Position numbers and translations under genes: made by a program
Shown here: positions 45,051-53,548 of the stretch, in pieces
Position numbering within the stretch: the first letter of the stretch is position 1
Layout of the letters: the number at the start of each line of letters is the position of its first letter
The notes under the pieces: model-generated
The model's input: the letters and a program-made list of their open reading frames with translations, nothing else
The model's database searches: none
Told to the model about the DNA's origin: nothing
Assembly (NCBI RefSeq): GCF_014692875.1
Contig: NZ_CP061171.1
Location: 1,736,001 to 1,800,000 of the forward strand
DNA from: Pedobacter riviphilus
GTDB lineage: Bacteria; Bacteroidota; Bacteroidia; Sphingobacteriales; Sphingobacteriaceae
Length of the DNA: 64,000 nt
Reading direction: 5' to 3'

Positions 45051-46067
45051 TTAGTGCACAATCAGCTTACAATCGACCATTATTTTTTGGTAATTCTGAA
45101 TATCGATTTCTTTATTAATTAATTGTATCAATAATTTAATCGCATTTTCACCTACCAATTCGGGGTTTTCTTCGATAGAAGCAATAGGGGGTGAATCGAG
45201 ATAACTGATGAAAGAAGTGTTTCCAAATCCTATACATTCAATTTTGTTAAAGTTAGGGTAGTTTATCGATCTCAGGTACTTTATTGCATCGAATAGGATA
45301 AGCTCTTTAAAAGCCACGAGCGCAGTGGGCATGTTTTCTGGATTGGCAAATAAATTCTTAATTGCTGAGATGGTATTTTCTTTATCAAAATCGGTGTAGG
45401 CAACCAATTCTGAGGAAAAAGGCACTTGATTATCTTTTAATGCATTGATGTAGCCATTAAAACGATCGTGCGTAAAATTAATCATTTTCGGACCGCCTAA
45501 ATAAGCAATCTTTTGATGTCCTCTGTCTATTAAAAATTTTGTGGCCTGGTAACAGCCCTGGAAGGTATTGCCCAATACTTTGTGGCAGCTTAGGTTAAAG
45601 CTCGGATTTCGGGTGTAATACACCACCGGAATGCCTATGTTTTCGAACTGGTCCAGATGTGCAAAATCTTGTGTGTGTTTCGAAATGGCCACAATTAAGC
45701 CATCCACCCGGCTCCGTAACAACATATTCGCAGATTGGATTTCTTTTTCCAGATCATCGTGAGATTGACTGATGATTACGTTGTATCCATTTTGTGTAGC
45801 AAACTGTTCTACACCATAAATACTTCTGGTAAAAAAGTGATCTAAAAGGTTGGGTAAGATAATGCCAATAATGCGCGACCTCCTTTCCTTTAAATTAATA
45901 GCTGATTTATTGGGTGTAAAATGTAAATCGCGGGCCATTTCCTGAACACGTTGTTTTGTGTACTCGTTAATGGTGGGGTAGTTGTTAAGGGCTTTTGATA
46001 CTGTTGATACTGACATCTTTAACTTCTCAGCTAAGAATTTTAGTGTAACAGGTGTATTGTTCATCAT
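45051..46067 (-). CDS. LacI-family repressor of the glucuronide locus
   Basis: This is a 338-residue LacI/GalR regulator. I chose the ATG at 46067 (a second ATG follows at once); an in-frame TTG at 46082 adds five residues. The helix-turn-helix is TLKFLAEKLKMSVSTVSKAL (about residues 7-26), followed by the hinge helix and IIGIILPNLLDHFFTRSI at the start of the periplasmic-binding-protein-like sensor domain. It is divergent from the GH2 gene, and a perfect 18-bp palindrome with central CG lies 43 bases upstream of its start. The inducer is probably a uronate or glucuronide, by inference from its neighbours. Confidence 0.92.
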   Translation of the reverse strand: MMNNTPVTLKFLAEKLKMSVSTVSKALNNYPTINEYTKQRVQEMARDLHFTPNKSAINLKERRSRIIGIILPNLLDHFFTRSIYGVEQFATQNGYNVIISQSHDDLEKEIQSANMLLRSRVDGLIVAISKHTQDFAHLDQFENIGIPVVYYTRNPSFNLSCHKVLGNTFQGCYQATKFLIDRGHQKIAYLGGPKMINFTHDRFNGYINALKDNQVPFSSELVAYTDFDKENTISAIKNLFANPENMPTALVAFKELILFDAIKYLRSINYPNFNKIECIGFGNTSFISYLDSPPIASIEENPELVGENAIKLLIQLINKEIDIQNYQKIMVDCKLIVH

Positions 46068-46406
46068 CTTTTCCAATCTCAATGCATAGTTAAGAAAAAA
46101 AACACAATTATTTCAAACGTTTGAAATGAGTCTCAGTGGATTTTGTTGCGTTTTGACCTGTTTTAAAAAGGTTTAATTTTTTGAGCTTCTCTAAATTCGT
46201 AATCACTAGCGCAAACTATCCAAATAAACAGAATGAAATCATTACTTGCTGCCAGCAAATGTTGCCAAAAACCAGGCTTATGCTTTTGGGGCAAATCCAT
46301 CGTTATTAATGAAAAACTTAATTTTGCTCAAATTTAGGTGGGTGGTACATCGTCAGCTAATTAATTGTTAGTTTTGAAACGATCAATTAATATTAAAACT
46401 TAAGTT
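46068..46406. other. Divergent control region between lacI-type and GH2 genes
   Basis: This 339-base spacer has no coding potential. It holds the LacI-type operator at 46110-46127. The part nearer the GH2 gene is AT-rich and contains the promoter of the catabolic operon, but no second copy of the operator was found. Confidence 0.55.
46110..46127. promoter_or_regulatory. LacI-family operator
   Basis: ATTTCAAACGTTTGAAAT is a perfect 18-bp palindrome centred on CG, the hallmark of LacI/GalR operators (central CG in an AAACGTTT core). It lies 43 bases upstream of the regulator start and about 280 bases before the GH2 start. It most directly supports autoregulation, with control of the divergent operon depending on promoter position. 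Confidence 0.82.
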
Positions 46407-48237
46407 ATGCTAAAAACAATCTATAGCGTATTTTTAATCTGCTTTTCACTCTTTCCATCAGTCAATTACGGTCAGGTTACCGCTATACAGAACATTCAGG
46501 GACGGAAAATCGAGAGTCTTAATGGTAAATGGAATTATATTATCGATCCTTACGAAAACGGTTATTATGATTATCGTCACGATCCATTCGATCAGTCTAA
46601 AACCGGAACCGGGGGGTATTATGATGATAAAGTTCAGAAAGATAAGTCGGAGCTGATTGAGTATGATTTCGATCATTCGCCACAAATGAATGTTCCTGGT
46701 GATTGGAACTCGCAATCGGAAAAATTAGAGCTTTATGAAGGCAATGTTTGGCTCCGCAAAAAGTTTGATGCAAAACCCGAAAAAGGGAAAAAATATTTCG
46801 TGTATTTCGGTGCAGTAAATTATGAAGCACATGTTTACCTCAATGGTAAAAAACTAGGCGTACACAAAGGTGGTTTTACACCTTTCCAGTTCGATGTAAC
46901 CAATAATTTAAAAGTTGGCGAAAACTCCCTTGTGCTTAAAGTTGATAATATCCGTAAACAGGATGAAATTCCAACTGTAAATACCGATTGGTGGAACTAC
47001 GGAGGCATTACACGAGATGTTTACTTAGCCGAATTTCCTGAACATTTTATCAGCGATTACAAGCTTCAGCTCGTTAAAGGAAACAATAACCTGTTAAACT
47101 TTTCTGTAAAACTTGCTGATGCAACCGCTGGACAGGAAATTACACTTTCCATTCCAGAGCTAAAGCTGGAAAAGAAGTACAAAACAGATAGCGAAGGTAA
47201 AATTGTAGACGAATTTATCTGGAACAACTTAAGCTTATGGTCGCCAGAAACACCAAAATTATATGCGGTAAATATTAAAACCGATAAAGAAAATATTAAC
47301 GATAAAATTGGTTTCAGAACTATCCAGGTTAATGGCGATAGCATTCTGTTAAACGGTAAATCTGTTTTTTTTAAGAGGAATCTCACTACATGACGAAAAC
47401 CCGCTTTTAGCTGGCCGTTTACGTTCAGAAGGCGATATGCGCATGATGCTGCAATGGGCAAAAGATATGAACTGTAACTACGTTCGCCTGGCACATTACC
47501 CGCATAACGAAGAAATGATCCGTCTTGCTGATGAAATGGGGCTTTTGGTTTGGGCCGAAGTTCCTGTTTACTGGACAATTAGCTGGACCAATCCGGCAAC
47601 CTATGCCAATGCAAAAAAACAATTAACTGATTTAATCATACGCGATAAAAATAGGGCAAGTGTAATTGTTTGGTCAATCGGGAATGAAACGCCACTTAGC
47701 GATGCCCGTTTGAGTTTTATGAGCAATTTGGCAGAAACGGCCCGTTCTTTGGACGATACCCGTTTGGTAGCTGCTGCGTTAGAGGTGCACCGCGAAGGAA
47801 ATAATATTATTTTAAACGATCCTTTAGGCGAAAAAATCGATCTGGTTAGTTTTAACGAATATGCAGGCTGGTACTGGGGTGGTAACCCTTCTGAAATTAC
47901 CAAATACAATTTCGATATCAAATATAAAAAACCTGTCGTAATTACTGAATTTGGTGGCGATGCTTTGGGTGGTTTCCACGCTGATGAAAATACCCGCTGG
48001 AGCGAAGAGTACCAGGAGGCATTGTACAAAAACCAGATTATTCTGTTGAGTAAAATCGGTGCTTTACGCGGAATGACTCCATGGATTTTAACCGATTTCA
48101 GGTCACCAAGAAGACAACATCCAATTTATCAGAATTTCTGGAACCGTAAAGGATTGATCAGTGAAACAGGCAAGAAAAAGAAAGCCTTTTTTGTGCTGAA
48201 AGATTTTTACGACCAGATGCAGGTAAAATATAAATAA
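46407..48237 (+). pseudogene. Secreted GH2 glycoside hydrolase (beta-glucuronidase-like), frameshifted at a T8 run
   Basis: Two frames make one enzyme of about 609 residues. The first (46407-47393) has a signal peptide (cleavage near NYGQ), the sugar-binding jelly roll (VPGDWNSQ, WLRKKFDAKPEKGKKYFVYF, WWNYGGITRDVY) and the immunoglobulin-like domain. It stops shortly after LLNGKSVFF. The second continues with ISLHDENPLLAGRLRSEGD and the TIM barrel: acid/base Glu in WSIGNETPLSD (codon at 47686) and nucleophile Glu in VVITEFGGDA (codon at 47947). The break is explained by one extra T in the run at 47365-47372. With seven T the frame reads SVFLRGISLHDEN. Uronate genes downstream support beta-glucuronidase activity. 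Confidence 0.9.
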
Positions 48238-48257
48238 ACTAAAAAAGAACTAAATAA

Positions 48258-49082
48258 ATGGTAAAAGAAGTAGAAGGCCTGTTTTCGCTAAGAAACAAGG
48301 TGGTAGTAGTTACTGGTGCTACAGGTGTTTTAGGCGAAGCTTTTATTAACGGTTTGTGCGCAGCGGGGGCTACAATCGTTGTAATTGGAAGAAACGAAGA
48401 AATAGCTAAACAAAGAGTTGCTGATGTGACTGAGGCTGGTGGTAAAGCAATTTATATAATTGCCGATGTGTTGAATGAACAGCAACTGATTGATGCAAAT
48501 TCAACCATCATTAAAGCGTTTGGCCGGATTGATGCATTGGTAAATGCGGCTGGCGGAAATGTGGCTGAAGCGGTAATCCAACCGGGCAGCGATATTTTCG
48601 ATCTTAATATTCCGGCATTAAAACAGGCTTTCGATTTAAACCTGTTCGGAACAATTATGCCAACACAGATTTTTGGTAAGGAAATAGCCAAGAATGGTGG
48701 CAGCATTGTAAATATCTCATCTGTTTCGGCAACCCAGGCGCTCACCCGCGTATTGGGCTATTCGCTGGCTAAAGCAGCTATTGATAGTTATACCAAATGG
48801 ATGGCTGTTGAGCTAGCTAACCGCTACCAGGATAAAATTAGAATGAATGCCATTGTACCTGGCTTTTTTATCACGAACCAGAACAGGGCATTATTAACCA
48901 ACGAGGATGGTTCTTTAACTGCGAGAGGGCAGGCCATTATTTCTAAAACACCATTTAAACGGTTTGGGGCCCCGGAGGAATTAATTGGCGCTTTAGTATA
49001 TTTGTTAAGTGATGCCTCTAAATTTGTAAATGGCGAGAATATTAAAGTGGATGGTGGATTTACCGCATTTTCTGGTGTTTAA
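48258..49082 (+). CDS. uxuB: SDR-family D-mannonate oxidoreductase (fructuronate reductase)
   Basis: This 274-residue short-chain dehydrogenase has the nucleotide-binding motif VVTGATGVLGEAF (about residues 16-28), NAAGGN, the catalytic Ser in NISSVSATQAL and YSLAK (Tyr near residue 168). A classical UxuB belongs to the long-chain mannitol-dehydrogenase family. This SDR version is the alternative form found beside UxuA in Bacteroidota and Bacillus. It would reduce D-fructuronate to D-mannonate with NAD(P)H. It starts 20 bases after the GH2 stop and 49 bases before uxuA, and the order fits an operon. The symbol reflects function rather than homology to E. coli UxuB. Confidence 0.85.
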   Translation: MVKEVEGLFSLRNKVVVVTGATGVLGEAFINGLCAAGATIVVIGRNEEIAKQRVADVTEAGGKAIYIIADVLNEQQLIDANSTIIKAFGRIDALVNAAGGNVAEAVIQPGSDIFDLNIPALKQAFDLNLFGTIMPTQIFGKEIAKNGGSIVNISSVSATQALTRVLGYSLAKAAIDSYTKWMAVELANRYQDKIRMNAIVPGFFITNQNRALLTNEDGSLTARGQAIISKTPFKRFGAPEELIGALVYLLSDASKFVNGENIKVDGGFTAFSGV

Positions 49083-49131
49083 AATTAACTGCTATTCTGT
49101 ATAATCATTAAAATCAAGGCAATCAAATATA

Positions 49132-50301
49132 ATGAAATATAAAAAATTAGAACAAACCTGGCGTTGGTATGGCCCGAACGATCCGGTGAGCTTACAAGAT
49201 GTTAAACAGGCTGGTGCCACCGGCATTGTAACGGCACTGCATCATATTCCACACGGCGAAGTTTGGCCATTGCACGATATCCAGGAAAGAAAAGCAATTG
49301 TAGAGGCTGCTGGTTTAACCTGGTCAGTAGTAGAAAGCGTTCCCGTACACGAAGCAATTAAAACCCGTAGGGCAGATGCCGCGCAGTATATAGAAAATTA
49401 TAAAACCTCTTTGCGTAACCTGTCAGCCTGTGGAATTAAGATCGTATGTTATAATTTTATGCCGGTTTTAGACTGGACACGTACGCAACTGGATCTGGAA
49501 ATGACCGATGGATCGAAAGCACTTTATTTTAATTGGATCGATCTGGCTATTTTTGATCTTTACATTTTGAAACGGGAAGGGGCAGAAGCAGATTATTCGA
49601 AATCTATTTTAGACAGAGCTGCAGCTAAATATGATACTTTAACAGAACAGGATTTAGTAGATCTTCGTATCAATGTATTAATGGGTATTCCTAACGAAAA
49701 AGAAATCGAGCTGGAGACCTTGCGTAACAGTATTAATGAATACAAAGCCATTGGAACACAGGGTTTAAAAGAAAATTTGAAATTTTTCTTGTCATCTATT
49801 GCCGAGGTTTGTACAGAAGAAGGTATTAAAATGACGATCCATCCTGACGATCCTCCCTATGCTATTTTAGGTTTGCCAAGGATAGCAAGCACACTCGAAG
49901 ATTTTAATTATATCATTAAAGAAGTAGACCAGGCTTTTAACGGTGTTTGTTTCTGTACAGGCTCTTTGGGTGCCGGAATGGGAAATAATGCTTTAGAGAT
50001 CTTCAATGCGGTTAAGGAACGTGTTTACTTTGCGCATTTGCGTAACGTTAAAAAAGATGAGGACGGTAGTTTTTACGAAGCAGATCATTTAGGTGGCGAT
50101 GTGAATATGTACGAAATCATGAAAGCCTTATCAGAAGAAAATGCATTACGCGATAAGTCAATTCCTTTCCGTCCAGATCATGGCCACCAAATGTTGGATG
50201 ATTTGGCCAAAGTAACCAATCCGGGTTATTCGGCCATAGGCAGATTAAGAGGGTTGGCCGAATTAAGAGGGTTGGAAATAGGAGTAACGGGCAATTACTA
50301 A
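49132..50301 (+). CDS. uxuA: Mannonate dehydratase
   Basis: This 389-residue enzyme dehydrates D-mannonate to 2-keto-3-deoxy-D-gluconate. It is recognisable by the N-terminal QTWRWYGPNDPVSLQDVKQA, then GIVTALHHIPHGEVWP, the central TIHPDDPPYAILGLPRI, FCTGSLGAGMGNN, and the C-terminal FRPDHGHQMLDD with the metal-binding Asp-His-Gly-His. All active-site segments are intact and the length is that of the family. It is the last gene of the glucuronide operon and is followed by a terminator at 50404. Confidence 0.96.
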   Translation: MKYKKLEQTWRWYGPNDPVSLQDVKQAGATGIVTALHHIPHGEVWPLHDIQERKAIVEAAGLTWSVVESVPVHEAIKTRRADAAQYIENYKTSLRNLSACGIKIVCYNFMPVLDWTRTQLDLEMTDGSKALYFNWIDLAIFDLYILKREGAEADYSKSILDRAAAKYDTLTEQDLVDLRINVLMGIPNEKEIELETLRNSINEYKAIGTQGLKENLKFFLSSIAEVCTEEGIKMTIHPDDPPYAILGLPRIASTLEDFNYIIKEVDQAFNGVCFCTGSLGAGMGNNALEIFNAVKERVYFAHLRNVKKDEDGSFYEADHLGGDVNMYEIMKALSEENALRDKSIPFRPDHGHQMLDDLAKVTNPGYSAIGRLRGLAELRGLEIGVTGNY

Positions 50302-50403
50302 TTTAGATCGCAATTGTGAGGAGGAGCAACGAAGCAATCTCATTAATTGTCTTTCTTCGTTTTTGTCAATCCTGAGCTTGTTGAAAGATCTTTTTAACCA
50401 CAT

Positions 50404-50445
50404 ATGCGCACAAATAAAAACTGATTTATTTGTGCGCATTTTTTG
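50404..50445 (+). terminator. Terminator after the glucuronide operon
   Basis: ATGCGCACAAATA (50404-50416) pairs perfectly with TATTTGTGCGCAT (50427-50439), followed by T6. It lies about 100 bases after the uxuA stop. The segment in between (50315-50400) contains the dispersed repeat piece GAGGAGGAGCAACGAAGCAA. Confidence 0.85.
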
Positions 50446-50565
50446 TAATGGCTAGGCTTGTATCCGCCTTTCGTCCAAACACCAAACACTTACATAAATA
50501 CACATCAATTCCCGAAATTTTAACCCACCTTTGCTTGTGGCTTGAAATTTGAGTCTCTTAAAATT

Positions 50566-50799
50566 ATGGAAAACAGCAACAACCCCAAGAAGAAGATCTT
50601 AACACCTTCTGTTGTACATGACGATTTACCTGAGGTTAAGAAACCTGAGCATTTACGGAAGGTACCGCTAAATCACGACAGTAGATTGCCAGAAAATCCT
50701 GAAAGAAATTATCATCATGAAGAATTAAAGAGTGTAACCGCCAGTCACGAGAAAATTCGGCATGCCGATGATGATATTTGGAACGGGGAAGACGCATAA
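50566..50799 (+). CDS. Small hydrophilic hypothetical protein
   Basis: This 77-residue, highly charged protein starts at the ATG at 50566 (MENSNNPKKK); an upstream in-frame TTG is not needed. It is rich in Pro, His, Glu and Lys (PEVKKPEHLRKVPLNHDSRL, NYHHEELKSV, HADDDIWNGEDA) and is likely to be disordered. No family is recognised. It is monocistronic. Confidence 0.6.
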   Translation: MENSNNPKKKILTPSVVHDDLPEVKKPEHLRKVPLNHDSRLPENPERNYHHEELKSVTASHEKIRHADDDIWNGEDA

Positions 50800-51002
50800 A
50801 TTAAATTTTTGATCATATTTTTTGTAACTTATTCTATGTTTTTAGCATAGAATGTGGATCTTAATATTGTTTTTTGTGCTCAGCAATCAAATTTTTTATC
50901 CAGAATTAAATTTTAATTGCTTCGTTCTTAAATACTTATTTGAAATAGAAAATTACCTTTTAAATAGTTTAAAATATATTTTTACATATTAAATAGAACT
51001 TC

Positions 51003-51010
51003 TATATTTG
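51003..51010 (+). promoter_or_regulatory. Bacteroidota-type -7 element of the tRNA-Arg promoter
   Basis: TATATTTG matches the TAnnTTTG -7 consensus of Bacteroidota primary sigma factor. It sits 18 bases before the tRNA 5' end. No clear -33 TTG is seen at the expected distance. Confidence 0.55.
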
Positions 51011-51028
51011 CAGCTCATTAAAAAATGA

Positions 51029-51102
51029 GCCTCGGTAGCTCAGTTGGATAGAGCAACGGTTTTCTAAACCGTGGGTCAGGGGTTCGAATCCCTTCCGGGG
51101 TA
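51029..51102 (+). tRNA. tRNA-Arg (anticodon UCU)
   Basis: This 74-nt cloverleaf has acceptor stem GCCTCGG/CCGGGGT with two G-T wobbles, D arm GTAGCTCAGTTGGATAGAGC, anticodon stem ACGGT/ACCGT and loop TTTCTAA (anticodon TCT). The T arm is CAGGG-GTTCGAATC-CCTT, shown 5' to 3', and the discriminator base is A. CCA is not encoded. It reads AGA codons. Confidence 0.95.
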
Positions 51103-51103
51103 C

Positions 51104-51141
51104 AACCGGACTTTGAACACTTCAAAGTCCGGTTTTTTTTT
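51104..51141 (+). terminator. Terminator of the tRNA-Arg gene
   Basis: A perfect 14-bp stem AACCGGACTTTGAA/TTCAAAGTCCGGTT with a CAC loop is followed by a T run. It starts 2 bases after the tRNA, so the tRNA is a single-gene transcript. Confidence 0.92.
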
Positions 51142-51242
51142 AATCGAGCTTCTAAACTATGCCGGTACGATCTTTTGCACCAAATCGATAATTACGATCC
51201 TTACTTTTGCAATGAATAACGGCTAAATAGCTTAATTAAGAA

Positions 51243-51941
51243 ATGCATAATAGATTTTCTAACAGTAAACAGATTGTGGTTGTTTCCACTTTTTCTCATC
51301 TCTTAAATGCGAATTTTAAGGGAGATATAAACGCAGTTTGCTGGCAGAGAGACCTGGCTGGTGACTTTAATGAAATCGTGTCCAAACTTGAATTGAAAGC
51401 AGACCTGACAGAAGTTTCTATGGAAGATCTTCAGGCACTTAAGCTATCAGAAAAAGGTAGTACCGCAAGGGAGCTTATCTTGAGTGATTTCAAGCTGTTA
51501 ACAGATATCGGGGCATCGCCCTCACTCAATTTGATTAAAAGTTATGACCGGGATGAGGAGTTCGATTTCATTTCAACAGATGTATATTCTTTTCATGTAG
51601 ACCGTTCGCCCATTGGTACCGATACCTTTTTGTGTACCTATTATGGTGCAGCTAGTGAAATTTTAGCCAATAACGAGGCTGAACAAAAAGTCAGGGTACC
51701 GGAGATCAGGCAAAAGCTCAAAGAATTGCATAACGGTATAGAAGCGGAATTTGAAAGCTTTTTGACTGAACATTATTTTGATCTACATTACCAAGCTAAA
51801 CCAGGTGCCATACCTGTAAATCTGGGAGTAGGCCATTTATGGAGACTGGCGGTAGATCATCCTGAAAAACAGTGTTTGCCTTGTGTTCACCGGGCACCTA
51901 TTGAAAAAGATGGAGCGTATAGACTGTTGCTTATCTGCTAA
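51243..51941 (+). CDS. DUF1826-family protein
   Basis: This 232-residue soluble protein carries the DUF1826 pattern: CWQRDLAGDF near the start, a central YSFHVDRSPIGTDTFLCTYY followed by GAASEIL (the [FC]HxD...LCTYxGxxxE signature), and a C-terminal HRAPIEKDGAYRLLLI. The His-Asp pair and a distal His could form a metal site, but no activity is known. In other bacteria DUF1826 genes are often found in zinc-responsive neighbourhoods; nothing here shows this directly. It lies about 100 bases after the tRNA terminator and 80 bases before a DUF92 gene. Confidence 0.72.
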   Translation: MHNRFSNSKQIVVVSTFSHLLNANFKGDINAVCWQRDLAGDFNEIVSKLELKADLTEVSMEDLQALKLSEKGSTARELILSDFKLLTDIGASPSLNLIKSYDRDEEFDFISTDVYSFHVDRSPIGTDTFLCTYYGAASEILANNEAEQKVRVPEIRQKLKELHNGIEAEFESFLTEHYFDLHYQAKPGAIPVNLGVGHLWRLAVDHPEKQCLPCVHRAPIEKDGAYRLLLIC

Positions 51942-52021
51942 TTGGTCTGGTTAATTTTTTAAGAGGTATAAAGATAAACTTATCTGTTTTTTCATCAATA
52001 TAATTCAAATATATTTGTGAT

Positions 52022-52738
52022 ATGTTCAATAGCGGCATCTTTTTGCCTGTCATCATCATTACTGGCATTGCTTATAGTATCCTGGCCAAAAAACTAACGG
52101 TTCTGGCTGCTCTTACGGGTGGCATATTAGCCTGTCTTATTTATATCGCTGCTGGTTATGCAGGTGTTGCAATGATGAGCATGTTTTTTATTCTGGGTTC
52201 TGCAGCTACCTCTTGGAAAAAGCATAAAAAACAGGCCTTTACCACAAGAGAGGAAACTAACAATGGCCGCAATGTGTTGCAAGTACTGGCTAATGCCGGT
52301 GCCGCTGGTATTGCGAGTGTAGTGATCCTATTTTATCCCCAGTTTGCCTATGTAATGTTTCCCGCAATGGCGGCAGCTTTTGCTTCAGCTACTGCAGATA
52401 CCCTGTCATCCGAGCTTGGGATGGTTTATGGGAGGCGGTTTTTTAATATTATTTCTTTCAGGCCCGACTATTGTGGACTAGATGGGGTAATCAGTTTGGA
52501 AGGAACGTTGATCGGTATTGGGGGTAGCTGTATCATCGCGGTTATTTATGCACTGGGATATGGTTGGGATTTTAACTTTTACTTTATCGTTATTGCAGGG
52601 ACGGTAGGAAACCTGACCGATTCTATACTGGGAGCCATACTCGAGCGCAAAGGGATAATTGGCAATGATATGGTCAATTTTTTAAACACGCTGACAGCAG
52701 TGCTGGTGGTGTTAATATTAGAAGGAATATTAGGTTAA
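52022..52738 (+). CDS. DUF92/TMEM19-family membrane protein
   Basis: This 238-residue polytopic membrane protein has about six helices. The DUF92 signatures are visible: GGILACLIYIAAGYAG, the SAATSWKKHKK loop, NAGAAGIASVVI, ATADTLSSELGMVYG and GLDGVISLEGTLIGIGGS. The plant relative VTE6 is a phytyl-phosphate kinase, and other members are assigned to prenyl-phosphate or CDP-alcohol-type chemistry, so a lipid-phosphate role is possible. It may be co-transcribed with the DUF1826 gene. Confidence 0.82.
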   Translation: MFNSGIFLPVIIITGIAYSILAKKLTVLAALTGGILACLIYIAAGYAGVAMMSMFFILGSAATSWKKHKKQAFTTREETNNGRNVLQVLANAGAAGIASVVILFYPQFAYVMFPAMAAAFASATADTLSSELGMVYGRRFFNIISFRPDYCGLDGVISLEGTLIGIGGSCIIAVIYALGYGWDFNFYFIVIAGTVGNLTDSILGAILERKGIIGNDMVNFLNTLTAVLVVLILEGILG

Positions 52739-52856
52739 AGGTATCTCAGTAACTTCCTTTAAGAGCCCGTCATTTTTGTATGATCAAAATTTATTTTTGG
52801 TTAATTGTAATAAGCTTTTTGCGATATTTATGCTATTGTTTATGCCTTATAAGATC

Positions 52857-53243
52857 ATGAAAAAAATCATTTTTGTTTTACTGCTGGCAACTTGTGGGTT
52901 TTCAAGTTACGGGCAAACCTATCAAAATATTACCAGCAAGAATAAAACTTATCTGGAAACGTTGAGAGGAGTAAGTTATACTTATAAACAGGGCGTTATT
53001 ACGCTGAAGAATAATGGTAACTATGCTTTGGGCACTGTGAGTATTGTGGCTTCGTCGAAAGTAGACAGTAGCCTATTTGGAATTGCTTTATTTGAGGATG
53101 GGCTTGAAAAAGGGGAGACTGCCAAAGCTGAAGTTTATTTTACTACAGGCCTGGGTAAAAATGTACATGAAGTACCTTTAAAGCAGGTTGACCAAAAGAA
53201 CCTGGTGCTGTCTTTTGATAAGGCAACCAGGGCTGTAAAATAA
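52857..53243 (+). CDS. Secreted hypothetical protein
   Basis: This 128-residue protein has a signal peptide from the ATG at 52857 (cleavage near SSYGQ-T, about residue 20). An in-frame upstream start would bury it. The mature part alternates hydrophobic strands (GVITLKNNGNYALGTVSIVA, GIALFEDGLEKGETAKAEVY) and may be an immunoglobulin-like or DUF-type beta sandwich. No family is recognised. It follows the DUF92 gene by about 120 bases. Confidence 0.6.
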   Translation: MKKIIFVLLLATCGFSSYGQTYQNITSKNKTYLETLRGVSYTYKQGVITLKNNGNYALGTVSIVASSKVDSSLFGIALFEDGLEKGETAKAEVYFTTGLGKNVHEVPLKQVDQKNLVLSFDKATRAVK

Positions 53244-53415
53244 TCGTTTACTGATTGGCTATGAAAATATAAGCCTTACCATCCGTATTTATAATTATTC
53301 GGGGGGGTGCATTAGATAACACATGATGAATATTTAACACTGAATTAATAATCGGCCATTAGTTTTGCAGCATAAATATTTGGTTAGTATTTATAAGTTT
53401 AGGTTAGTTGATTAT

Positions 53416-53443
53416 AAAAGCCCAGGTGGATATCTGGGCTTTT
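53416..53443. terminator. Hairpin terminator
   Basis: AAAAGCCCAG and CTGGGCTTTT form a perfect 10-bp stem with an 8-base loop. It is bidirectional in appearance and stands between the secreted hypothetical gene and the remnant at 53450. Confidence 0.8.
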
Positions 53444-53449
53444 AATGTT

Positions 53450-53539
53450 TTAACCCAAGCGATAGAAGAACTCGTTAGCTATGATTTTCCCGTCTTTAAC
53501 TTGATAAACGCAGATCTCACTCATGGCCATTCTTGCCAT
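53450..53539 (-). pseudogene. Remnant or micro-gene resembling a SnoaL/NTF2 C-terminus
   Basis: A 29-codon frame runs from the ATG at 53539 to TAA at 53450 and encodes SEICVYQVKDGKIIANEFFY near its end. The pattern 'VYxVKDGKIxxxEFFY' is the usual last strand pair of SnoaL/NTF2-like proteins, but the rest of such a domain is absent upstream (the HAD gene occupies that space). It is most simply a truncated leftover. Confidence 0.4.
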
Positions 53540-53548
53540 TGTAGTTAT

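Noticed and set aside
53298..53304. G7 homopolymer as phase-variation switch
   Set aside because: The G7 run at 53298-53304 is in non-coding DNA between the secreted gene and the remnant, so it cannot shift a reading frame.
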